The position numbers and the translations under genes are program-made. DNA of 64,000 nt from Alcanivoracaceae bacterium (GTDB taxonomy: Bacteria; Pseudomonadota; Gammaproteobacteria; Pseudomonadales; Alcanivoracaceae), in assembly GCA_023146255.1 (NCBI GenBank), contig JAGLCJ010000002.1, positions 8,281 to 72,280 of the forward strand, written 5' to 3'. Shown here in pieces: positions 18,677 to 25,939 of the stretch; within the stretch, counting starts at the first letter, position 1, and the number at the start of each line of letters is the position of its first letter. The notes under the pieces were generated by a model, which worked only from the letters and a program-made list of their open reading frames with translations, had not been told where the DNA came from and did no database searches.

Positions 18677-18759
18677 GGCATGTGCGACTGCTTGCAGGCC
18701 AACACAGTCGCTCCCCGTTAATCGCTTGGTGTGTTGGCCTGCAAGCAGCCACACATGCC
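18677..18759. repeat. Long inverted repeat (30-bp arms, 23-base loop)
   Basis: Arms 18677-18706 and 18730-18759 match at 28 of 30 positions. The shared core is CTGCTTGCAGGCCAACACA. It lies between the crcZ terminator and the pcnB start. It has no T-run, no transposase and no obvious target duplication. It could be a mobile palindromic element, a protein-binding site or an RNA hairpin in the pcnB leader. Confidence 0.85.
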
Positions 18760-18778
18760 GGAAGAGGGGGGGAGGGGT

Positions 18779-18815
18779 AAAAAGTAAAAAGGGACCAGAG
18801 CTCCGCTCTGATCCC
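18779..18815 (-). terminator. Rho-independent terminator of the CrcZ-like RNA
   Basis: On the minus strand an 11-bp stem (GGGATCAGAGC with one G-T pair to its partner) and a 3-base loop are followed by TTTTTACTTTTTA. It ends the region holding the CA motifs. Confidence 0.85.
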
Positions 18816-19040
18816 CTATTGCGCTGATTCTATTGTTGTTGTTTTTCGTTTTCTGGTTTTGCCTTCGGTTGCCTCATTTGGGCGACCACGCTGTATTGGC
18901 TCGTTGAACTGTTGTTTTTGTTATCTCAGCCGGCTGTTGTTATTAGATCCGGGAGCCACATGCGCCGTTGTTTTTGTTATTTGGCGTGGAAGTCATGGTG
19001 CCGTCGCGGGGCGGGCTTTGCAATAATTGGAAATATTGTT
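18786..19040 (-). ncRNA. crcZ: CrcZ-like small RNA (Crc/Hfq sponge)
   Basis: A 556-base non-coding gap lies exactly between cbrB and pcnB, the position of crcZ in Pseudomonas. The minus strand carries four A-rich CA clusters of the AAnAAnAA type that bind Hfq/Crc: AATAACAAAAACAACGG (18965-18981), CTAATAACAACAG (18934-18946), GATAACAAAAACAACAG (18909-18925) and AAAAACAACAACAAT (18832-18846), followed by a terminator. In Pseudomonas this RNA is induced by CbrB and relieves catabolite repression by titrating Hfq/Crc. Here the 5' end is approximate (it depends on an unproven promoter) and the expected length is about 250 nt, shorter than the Pseudomonas RNA. No long ORF crosses it. Function is inferred from synteny and motifs. 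Confidence 0.8.
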
Positions 19041-19047
19041 TAAAAAC

Positions 19048-19063
19048 AGCGCTTTACGTGCAT
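19048..19063 (-). promoter_or_regulatory. Weak candidate promoter element for the CrcZ-like RNA
   Basis: On the minus strand, TGCACG-TAAA-GCGCT resembles a sigma-54 -24/-12 element but keeps only one G of the -24 GG and lacks TT before the -12 GC. It may be a decayed or false match; an unrecognised sigma-70 promoter is equally possible. Confidence 0.25.
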
Positions 19064-19097
19064 TCTGCGTTTCTGGCGGGACAGCTGTCAGAACAGG

Positions 19098-19125
19098 TGT
19101 TTACTTTCTGTGTAGGACGGTAACA
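19098..19125. promoter_or_regulatory. Candidate CbrB upstream binding site
   Basis: TGTTTAC-N15-GTAACA lies 24 bases past the cbrB stop and upstream of the CrcZ-like RNA. It resembles the TGTTAC...GTAACA arrangement that I recall as reported for CbrB in Pseudomonas. The right arm also forms GTAAC-N6-GTTAC (19120-19135). Confidence 0.5.
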
Positions 19126-19148
19126 CTTCGGTTACGTCCGGTAGCAGA

Positions 19149-20492
19149 TCATCCGCCGGCAGCACTATTGCGGCTGCGAGGGATGCCGAGGCGCTGACGA
19201 CGTTCCCACAGACACTTGCGGCTGATGCCGAGTTTTCGGGCCAGCTCGGTTTCTGTCATGTGATCCTGATTCTCCATGACGAAGCGGGCAAAGTAATCCT
19301 CCAGGGACAGGTCTTCGTTCGGGTCCTGAAAAGTGCGCACCGGAACCGCCGTGGTATCAATGCCAAGCAGCTCCACCGTGATTGGCGCACCATCAGCCAG
19401 AATCACGGCACGCTCGATGGCGTTCTCCAGCTCCCGGACATTACCGGGCCAGTGATAGTGGCTCATGGCACGGCGGGCGTCGGTGCTGAAACCTCCGGTT
19501 TTCAGGTTCAGCCTGGTGCTGATCCGCTCCAGCAGGCTATCAGCCAGTAGCAGGATGTCGTCACCCCGTTCGCGTAGCGGTGGCAGATTGAGTTGTACCA
19601 CCTGCAGGCGGTAGTAAAGGTCTTCGCGGAACCTGCCTTCAGTGACCAGCCGTGGCAGATCCCGATGGCTGGCGGCGATGATCCGGGTGTCCACCCGGCG
19701 CGAACTGGTGGCGCCGATACGCTGCACGGTCTGGCTTTCCAGAAGTTGCAGCAACCGCCCCTGAGCGGACGACGACAGTTCGTCTATTTCATCCAGAAAC
19801 AGGGTGCCGCCGTCTGCGCTTTCCGCCAGCCCGCGCAGGCTGCGTTCGCTGTCATTGCTGCGCTCGACGCCGAACAATTGCTGTTCCAGTTCATCACTGG
19901 CCATGGCCGCGCAGTTCACCGGGACCATCGGCCCACGGCTTCGTTCGCTGCGGTCGTGCAGGGTGCGGGCAACCAGTTCCTTGCCGGAGCCGGATTCACC
20001 ACAGATCAGAACTGTGCTGTCGGTGACGGCTACGCGGTCGATGTGTTGCAGCAGTGCGCGCATGGTTTCGCTCTCGCCGATCATGTCGCTGACCGGATAG
20101 CGCTGGGCGAGATCGGCGCGCAAGGCGTCATGGCCGCGCTTGAGTGTACGTTCCTTCAGGATGCGGCTGACCGCCATCACCATTTCATCATGATCAAACG
20201 GTTTGGCAATGTAGTCGACGGCGCCGAGCTTCATCGCATCCACCGCCGAGCGCAGGCTGGCGTAGCTGGTCATGATCAGCACCGGAGTCGGTTTGGCCTG
20301 CTGGATCAGATCAGTACCGTGAGCGCCGGGCAGGCGCAGGTCACTGATGATCAGGTCGAAATCGCGCAAATCATGACTGCCGGCCTGCTCCACCGAGTCG
20401 GCTTCCACCACACTGTGGTCGTGACGTTCCAGCAGCTTGCGCAGAGCGCCGCGAATAACCGGTTCATCTTCGACAATCAGAACATGACTCAT
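19149..20492 (-). CDS. cbrB: Response regulator CbrB, NtrC-like but lacking the GAFTGA loop
   Basis: Carbon/nitrogen balance regulator, partner of CbrA. 447 residues: receiver domain (residues 1-120, DLIISDLRLPG with the phospho-Asp near 52, KPFDHDE), AAA+ domain (Walker A GESGSGKE near 165; Walker B GGTLFLDEIDE near 235; sensor II WPGNVRELENAIERAV) and Fis-type HTH (ETELARKLGISRKCLWERRQ). The receiver and C-terminus strongly resemble Pseudomonas CbrB. In the AAA+ domain the region after LFG reads VERSNDSERSLRG, so the GAFTGA sigma-54 contact loop is gone although the frame is intact. The ATG overlaps the cbrA stop (ATGA). It may activate without sigma-54 remodelling. Confidence 0.9.
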   Translation of the reverse strand: MSHVLIVEDEPVIRGALRKLLERHDHSVVEADSVEQAGSHDLRDFDLIISDLRLPGAHGTDLIQQAKPTPVLIMTSYASLRSAVDAMKLGAVDYIAKPFDHDEMVMAVSRILKERTLKRGHDALRADLAQRYPVSDMIGESETMRALLQHIDRVAVTDSTVLICGESGSGKELVARTLHDRSERSRGPMVPVNCAAMASDELEQQLFGVERSNDSERSLRGLAESADGGTLFLDEIDELSSSAQGRLLQLLESQTVQRIGATSSRRVDTRIIAASHRDLPRLVTEGRFREDLYYRLQVVQLNLPPLRERGDDILLLADSLLERISTRLNLKTGGFSTDARRAMSHYHWPGNVRELENAIERAVILADGAPITVELLGIDTTAVPVRTFQDPNEDLSLEDYFARFVMENQDHMTETELARKLGISRKCLWERRQRLGIPRSRNSAAGG

Positions 20493-23446
20493 GCTGTGAT
20501 CCCGTCCGCCGCCGGCGCGGAACTGGCTGCCGGCAAGCTGATGATAAAGCGTGTGCCGTGGTCTTCCCTGGTCGGGCTTTCCACCCGGATGCTGCCACGG
20601 TGATCTTCGATAATGCTGTATACCAGCGCCAGACCCAGTCCGGTACCCCGTCCCGGCGGTTTGCTGGTGACAAACGGCTCGAACAGGGTATCAAGCAGTG
20701 CCGCCGGAATGCCATGACCGAGATCTTCGATGCTTACCTGTATCTGCTCGCCGGTGCGTTCGGCGTGAATGCTGACCGGTTGATCATCCGGGCTGGCGTC
20801 GGCAGCATTGGCAAACAGGTTAACAAATACCTGCAGCAATCGCTGGGCATCACCGGACACCATCAGGCCGCTGGCGCAGTGGTTTTCAAAACGCTGGCGT
20901 CGACGATCCGGATCCAGTGCCAGCAGGGCGATCGCTTCCGCCGCGGTGTCATGGATGTCGACCGGCAGGTGGTGATGTTGTGGCAACTGGCCGCTGTGAC
21001 TGAACGTCACCAGTGATTCGACAATTCGGGTAATGCGTCGGGTCTGTTCCAGAATCTGGCTGGTGCCCTGATCCAGTTCGTCATCGGACGCGCCCAGCGC
21101 AAGATTCTGGGTCAGGCAGGCAATGGCGGTGACCGGGTTGCCGATTTCATGGGCAACACCGGCGGCCAGACGGCCGATCGAGGCGAGCCGTTCATTGTGC
21201 GCGGCGCGCAATTCCAGTGCCCGGATTTCGGTAACGTCTTCCACCACGATCACCTGACCGGCATCGCGCTCACCATGCAGGGATTCGTGCACCCGCGATT
21301 TATGCAGGCTCAGCCAGCGGGTGGCTCCGCGCAGGCTGATTTCCTGTTGCGGCTGATGGCTGACATCGCCTTTGGCAAACTCAAGCAGCGGTTCGCGCCA
21401 TGGCCCCGGCAGGTTGGCCAGACGTGAACCGATCATGCGCCGGCCGGAAATGCCGGTCAGCTTTTCCATGGCCAGATTCCAGCCGATGATTTCATCATCG
21501 GCACCAAGTGAAATCACGCCCATTGGCAGTTCCAGCAAGGTCTGGCGATGGAACCGGCGCAAGCTGTCGAGCTCCGCAGCAAGGCCGGAAAGCCGGCTGC
21601 GATACTGCTCCAGACGCGACTCGATAAACTGGATGTCTTCGTTACTTTCCTCTTCACCCTGGGCCTTGTAGGGCAGGTGATCGTCGACCAGCTGATGCGC
21701 CACTGACGGGCCAAGCAGGCCGGACAGATTGGTCTCCAGTTGATCGCGCAGACGGCGCAGCGCATAGGGGCGGGTTTCGTTGCGGCTCAGGCTGAGATCG
21801 CGCAGCGCCAGCTCGACTTCGCGCTCGGCGGTGACCGCGCCCAGTGGCTGTGCCAGCGAGCGGATAAAATCATCGACATCATCCGCCTCCAGCTCCCAGC
21901 GATAGGGGCGGCGCAGGCTGTCCACCGCGCAGGTCTGGGCGGCATTCTGTTCGGCACTGCTGGTGGTGGTAATCAGCGAGACCACGGCAAACAGGATGCC
22001 GTTACTGGCCACCGACATCAGGGCAATGGTGTGCCACTGGGTCAGCGGGCTGGCAAAGCGCAGGCCAAGCAGCTCCGACAGGCCGGTCCAGTGCAGTGAT
22101 GGATCCAGCGTCGGCAGTACCAGCATCAGCAGCCAGATCAGAAAGCCGGCGAGCAGACCGGTGAGCATGCCGCGGCGATTGCCGCCGGGCCAGAACAGGG
22201 TGCCGATCAGGCCCGGCACGAATTGCAGGGTGGCGACGAATGACATGACGCCAAGCGAGGTCAGGCTGTGGCGATGCCCGACCCAGGAATAAAACAGGTA
22301 GGCCAGACCGATCACGCCGACAATCAGAACGCGCCTTGCCCACAGCAGCCAGCGGTACAGATCCTCGCCGGGTTGCGGCCGTCGCAGCGGCAGCAGCAGA
22401 TGGTGCAGGGCCATGCCGGACAGTGCCAGCGTGGCGACAATCAGCATGCCGGTGGCGCCGGCCAGGCCGGCCAGATACGCCAGCAGGGCGCCCTGATCGC
22501 CAAACCGGCTGGACAGCCCGAGGGCAAAATAATCCGCCGGGGTGGCGACATCTTTTGCCAGCGCCGCCCAGACAATGATCGGCACGCAGATCGCCATCAC
22601 CAGCAGCATCAGCGGCACCGCCCAGCTGGCGGTAATCAGGGCGCGCGGATTCAGGTTCTCGGCGAACGCCATATGGAACATGTGTGGCATCACCACGGCC
22701 GAGACAAAGAACGCCAGAATCAGACTGTGCCAAGTGCCGTCCTGCAGCGGGAAATACAAGCGGGCGAGCATCTCCGGATGCTGGTCTAGCCAGGTATTCA
22801 GGCCATCCGGACCATCAAACACACCGAACAGACCGATCAGCGCGACGCCGACAAACGCGACCACCTTGATCAGAGATTCGGTCGCCATGGCGACCACCAG
22901 ACCTTCGTGCTTTTCCCGGGCGGTGGCATGGCGGGCGCCGAACAGAATGGCAAACAGCGCCAGCATGGCGCAGAACCAGAGGCCGACATCCAGCGGCTGG
23001 GCATCACCGCTCATGATGGCAACAGACTCGGCAACCGCTTTGATCTGCAGTGCCAGCAGCGGCAGCATGCTGGCGAGCATGATCAGCGTCGTCAGGGCGC
23101 CAGCGGCGCGACTGCGATAGCGAAACGCGAACAGGTCGGCCAGCGAGCCGAGCTGGTAGGTGCTGGTCAAACGCAGAATCGGCGCCAGCAGAATCGGCGC
23201 CAGCAGGAACACACCGGAAATGCCGAGAAAATAGGCGAGGTAGTTGTAGCCGTACTGATAGGCGTAGCCGACGCTGCCGTACACTGCCCAGGCGCTGCAA
23301 TACACGCCGAGGGAAAACACATACACCATCGGGTGCCGTACCAGCCTGGCCGGCAGCCAGCCGCGGTCAGTGATCCAGGCGATCAGAAAAAGGAACAGCA
23401 GCCAGGCGCCGGCAATGGCGAGCAGGTGGTAAAAATTAAAGTCCAT
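20489..23446 (-). CDS. cbrA: Sensor histidine kinase CbrA with sodium/solute-symporter-like domain
   Basis: 985-residue inner-membrane kinase. The N-terminal half (about 1-500) is an SLC5/SSS transporter-like domain with about 13 membrane segments; CbrA of Pseudomonas transports and responds to histidine through it. A linker with coiled coil (about 560-620) precedes a PAS domain (LLELPMGVISLGADDEIIGW), then HisKA with the phospho-His motif VAHEIGNPVTAI, and HATPase with NLFANAADAS, GHGIPAALLDTLFEPFVTSK and GTGLGLALV. The kinase is complete. The ATG at 23446 lies inside the end of cbrX, giving coupled translation; the TTG seven codons upstream is less likely. It controls cbrB, which follows with a 4-base overlap. 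Confidence 0.94.
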   Translation of the reverse strand: MDFNFYHLLAIAGAWLLFLFLIAWITDRGWLPARLVRHPMVYVFSLGVYCSAWAVYGSVGYAYQYGYNYLAYFLGISGVFLLAPILLAPILRLTSTYQLGSLADLFAFRYRSRAAGALTTLIMLASMLPLLALQIKAVAESVAIMSGDAQPLDVGLWFCAMLALFAILFGARHATAREKHEGLVVAMATESLIKVVAFVGVALIGLFGVFDGPDGLNTWLDQHPEMLARLYFPLQDGTWHSLILAFFVSAVVMPHMFHMAFAENLNPRALITASWAVPLMLLVMAICVPIIVWAALAKDVATPADYFALGLSSRFGDQGALLAYLAGLAGATGMLIVATLALSGMALHHLLLPLRRPQPGEDLYRWLLWARRVLIVGVIGLAYLFYSWVGHRHSLTSLGVMSFVATLQFVPGLIGTLFWPGGNRRGMLTGLLAGFLIWLLMLVLPTLDPSLHWTGLSELLGLRFASPLTQWHTIALMSVASNGILFAVVSLITTTSSAEQNAAQTCAVDSLRRPYRWELEADDVDDFIRSLAQPLGAVTAEREVELALRDLSLSRNETRPYALRRLRDQLETNLSGLLGPSVAHQLVDDHLPYKAQGEEESNEDIQFIESRLEQYRSRLSGLAAELDSLRRFHRQTLLELPMGVISLGADDEIIGWNLAMEKLTGISGRRMIGSRLANLPGPWREPLLEFAKGDVSHQPQQEISLRGATRWLSLHKSRVHESLHGERDAGQVIVVEDVTEIRALELRAAHNERLASIGRLAAGVAHEIGNPVTAIACLTQNLALGASDDELDQGTSQILEQTRRITRIVESLVTFSHSGQLPQHHHLPVDIHDTAAEAIALLALDPDRRRQRFENHCASGLMVSGDAQRLLQVFVNLFANAADASPDDQPVSIHAERTGEQIQVSIEDLGHGIPAALLDTLFEPFVTSKPPGRGTGLGLALVYSIIEDHRGSIRVESPTREDHGTRFIISLPAASSAPAADGITA

Positions 23447-23612
23447 CGAAGTCCCGGCTGCGACCAATCCAGTAACTCAGGCCGATCAACAGGGACCAGA
23501 CCAGAAACGGCCTGAACCAGGCCCGGCCGCCATCGCTCCACCATTCAATGATGGCTGGAGACAGCAGGTAAGTGCCGAGAATAAAAATGATCAGCAGGCG
23601 ATCGGTGTACAT
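23436..23612 (-). CDS. cbrX: Small membrane protein CbrX
   Basis: A 58-residue ORF starting MYTDRLLIIFILGTYLLSP and ending GRSRDFDGL. Two hydrophobic segments (residues about 5-20 and 36-50) are separated by a polar loop IEWWSDGGRAWF. It overlaps the cbrA start by 11 bases (the cbrA ATG is within its last codons). A small two-helix protein directly upstream of and coupled to cbrA, called CbrX, is known in Pseudomonas putida; position, size and the opening residues agree. Its function is thought to be in controlling cbrA translation. It is below common ORF length cut-offs and easily missed. Confidence 0.85.
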   Translation of the reverse strand: MYTDRLLIIFILGTYLLSPAIIEWWSDGGRAWFRPFLVWSLLIGLSYWIGRSRDFDGL

Positions 23613-23654
23613 GCGCGTATCCGTAACCGGGTGCTGGCATGGTAAACGGCTGCA

Positions 23655-24491
23655 TCAGGAATGGGTAGGCAGGCCGCTCTGCAGGGCAGCGTCGAGCATC
23701 CGCTCCGGTTTGTCGATCTCCACTTCAATGCCGAGCAGCGACAGGGCGAGCTTCACGGTCTGTGCTGCCTGACCGCCTTCGATGGCTGCAGCGCCGGAGG
23801 ATTTTGACAGCTTGTGGCCATCGGCGCCGAGCACCACAGGCAGATGACCATAGCGCGGCGCGGCGCGGCCAAGACAGTCAAGCACATGGATCTGCCGCGG
23901 GGTGGAATCGAGCAAGTCCACGCCACGCACCACGTCAGTGATGGCCAGATCGGCATCGTCAAGGGCACAGGCCAGCTGATAGGCATACAGGCCGTCCCGG
24001 CGACGGATCACAAAGGCGCCTTCGTGCCGGTTGAGGTCAAGACACTGGCGACCCTGGAAGCGATCATCAAAACACACCTCCTCGGTCGGCACGGCGAGTC
24101 TGACTGCCGCATCCGCTGGCCACTGGACCGCCACGGATCTGCCGGGGTGAAGGTTGCCCATGGCGTCGAGCTCGCGCCGCGACAGCTGGCAGTAAAACGC
24201 ATCGCCTGTTGCCAGCAACTGTTGCACCGCCGCCTCGTAGGCCTGGTGACGACGGCTCTGGTAATACACCGGGCCATCCCAGTGCAGGGCAAAGGCGTCG
24301 AGTTGCTGCAGGATCCGGTCGGCGGCGCCGGGTTGCTCGCGCGGGGGGTCGATATCATCAATACGAAGCAGCCATTCACCTTGCTGGCGGCGGGCGTCCA
24401 GCCAGCTGGCCAGTGCCATCACCAGCGAGCCGAGGTGCAGCGGTCCCGAGGGTGTTGGTGCAAATCTGCCGCGATAGCGCGGTGTCTTCAT
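23655..24491 (-). CDS. gluQ: Glutamyl-Q tRNA(Asp) synthetase
   Basis: Attaches glutamate to queuosine at position 34 of tRNA-Asp. A 278-residue paralogue of the GluRS catalytic core without the anticodon-binding domain. It opens RGRFAPTPSGPLHLGSLVMAL (family HIGH site PSGPLHLGS), has LLRIDDIDPPRE, and ends with VLGADGHKLSKSSGA, the KMSKS equivalent. ATG at 24491 has GGAGA 6 bases upstream; the extra five codons start with TTG. It lies directly downstream of dksA as in Pseudomonas, separated by a terminator-like hairpin that may reduce read-through. Confidence 0.94.
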   Translation of the reverse strand: MKTPRYRGRFAPTPSGPLHLGSLVMALASWLDARRQQGEWLLRIDDIDPPREQPGAADRILQQLDAFALHWDGPVYYQSRRHQAYEAAVQQLLATGDAFYCQLSRRELDAMGNLHPGRSVAVQWPADAAVRLAVPTEEVCFDDRFQGRQCLDLNRHEGAFVIRRRDGLYAYQLACALDDADLAITDVVRGVDLLDSTPRQIHVLDCLGRAAPRYGHLPVVLGADGHKLSKSSGAAAIEGGQAAQTVKLALSLLGIEVEIDKPERMLDAALQSGLPTHS

Positions 24492-24506
24492 CGCTCTCTC
24501 CGGCAA

Positions 24507-24538
24507 CGCAAAACGCCGGGTTGCCCCGGCGTTTTGCG
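24507..24538 (-). terminator. Hairpin terminator between dksA and gluQ
   Basis: CGCAAAACGCCGGG and its complement form a 14-bp stem with a short loop. On the minus strand the stem ends in GTTTTGCG. It would attenuate transcription from dksA into gluQ. Confidence 0.75.
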
Positions 24539-24561
24539 TGGATCAGGCAAGCGCACAGGTA

Positions 24562-25737
24562 TTAGCCGGCGAGCTGCTTTTCCTTGATTTCGGCCAGCTC
24601 CTTGCAGTCGATGCAGAGCTCAGCGGTCGGCCGCGCCTCGAGACGGCGAATACCGATCTCAATGCCGCAGGCTTCGCACCAGCCGTAGTCGCCCTTGTCG
24701 ACCTTGTCGAGCGCCTTCTCGATTTTTTTCAACAGCTTGCGCTCGCGATCGCGGGCGCGCAGCTCGAGGGCGAACTCCTCCTCCTGGGTGGCCCGGTCGT
24801 TCGGGTCTGGCAGGTTGGCGGCTTCATCCTGCAGGTGGTGCATGGTGCGGTCTGCTTCTTCCATCAGCTCCTGGCGCCAGGCCAGCAGGATCTTGCGGAA
24901 GTGCACGCCCTGTGCCGGGCTCATGTATTCCTCGTTCTTGCCCGGCATGTAGGGAGCAAGGCCAAAAATCGGCGTCGTTGACGGAGCAATGTTGGTGGTG
25001 CTGGTCTGGCGTTTCACGGGTGTCGGTACCTGTACAGAGGACTGCGTTGCTCTCCCCGCACTCGGTTTGGCCGGTAACATGGAAGCGGGCCGGGCGGGAA
25101 TGGCCGATGCACTGGCCGATTTTTCCGCTGCCTTCCTGGCGGTTTTCGGTTTCGCTGATTCCTGTTTCACCGGCGCCTTGCTGGCCGCAGGTTTGGCGGC
25201 GGCCGGCTTCGGTGCGGGCGCCTTGGGTGTTGCTTTCGGCTTGGCAGCAGCTTTCGGAGCTGCCGCTTTGGCCGGAGATTTCTTGCTGGTATCAGCCTTT
25301 GCCTTTTCAGCCTTGGCCTTCACCGGGGCAGCGGCCTTCGCCTTGGCGGGCGCTGCTTTTTTGTTCGGGGTGGCTTTCTTGCTGGCGGCAGGCTTGGCTG
25401 CTGCCTTGGCCGGGGCTTTCGCTGCCGGCTTGCTGGCTTTCTTTGCTGCCGGTTTTGCCGCTGCCTTTACTGCGGCCTTTTTCGCAGCCGGTTTTGCTGC
25501 CGCTTTAGTGGTCGGTTTGGCCGCAACTTTCTTTGCAGCCGGCTTTGCGGCTTTGGCCTTGCTGTCTTTTTTCGCGGGTGCTTTCACTGCGGATGCCTTG
25601 GCAGCGGGCTTTTTCGCTGCAGCGGTTTTTTTCTCGGTTTTGGCCGGTTTGACCGCAGCAGATTTCTTTGCGGCATCCGCCTTCGGGGTGGCTTTGGCTG
25701 CCGGTTTGGTGCTGTTGTTTTTCTTGCGGGTAGCCAT
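24562..25737 (-). CDS. dksA: RNA polymerase-binding factor DksA with a long Lys/Ala/Pro N-terminal tail
   Basis: 391 residues, against about 150 for typical DksA. The last 135 or so residues are a complete DksA: GEEYMSPAQ-like region (NEEYMSPAQGVHF), the coiled-coil tip DPNDRA (DxxDxA) that enters the polymerase secondary channel, and the C4 zinc finger CEAC...CIDC. The first about 255 residues are nearly all Lys, Ala, Pro with some Ser/Thr (PAAKKA-type repeats), like histone H1 or AlgP tails, and probably bind nucleic acid (inference). ATG at 25737 has GGGAG upstream. An internal Met at 25080 would give a near-normal 172-residue DksA. The protein works with ppGpp in stringent control. Confidence 0.93.
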   Translation of the reverse strand: MATRKKNNSTKPAAKATPKADAAKKSAAVKPAKTEKKTAAAKKPAAKASAVKAPAKKDSKAKAAKPAAKKVAAKPTTKAAAKPAAKKAAVKAAAKPAAKKASKPAAKAPAKAAAKPAASKKATPNKKAAPAKAKAAAPVKAKAEKAKADTSKKSPAKAAAPKAAAKPKATPKAPAPKPAAAKPAASKAPVKQESAKPKTARKAAEKSASASAIPARPASMLPAKPSAGRATQSSVQVPTPVKRQTSTTNIAPSTTPIFGLAPYMPGKNEEYMSPAQGVHFRKILLAWRQELMEEADRTMHHLQDEAANLPDPNDRATQEEEFALELRARDRERKLLKKIEKALDKVDKGDYGWCEACGIEIGIRRLEARPTAELCIDCKELAEIKEKQLAG

Positions 25738-25939
25738 TCTGATCAACTCCCTTAACATACTCGCTGCTCGCTGTTAGTGTGCCACCGGCTCCGCCGGCTC
25801 GGACCCCCAGGCCCGACTAAACGTCCGACAATACCCGTCACATCGGGTCCTGTCACCCATGACGCGCCACCCCGGCAAAAGCGCGGCGCATTATAGCGAG
25901 ACGTATCAAAACTGAAAGTCGACAGAAGGACTGATTTGC

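Noticed and set aside
18779..18815. REP-like palindrome
   Set aside because: The stem followed by a long T-run on the minus strand is better explained as the terminator of the CrcZ-like RNA.
19048..19063. Firm sigma-54 promoter call
   Set aside because: Only the -12 GC and one G of the -24 element match; listed only as a weak candidate.
24970..25737. Repetitive stretch considered as a tandem repeat or CRISPR
   Set aside because: It is the codon-level repetition of the Lys/Ala/Pro tail of DksA, irregular in period and in frame.
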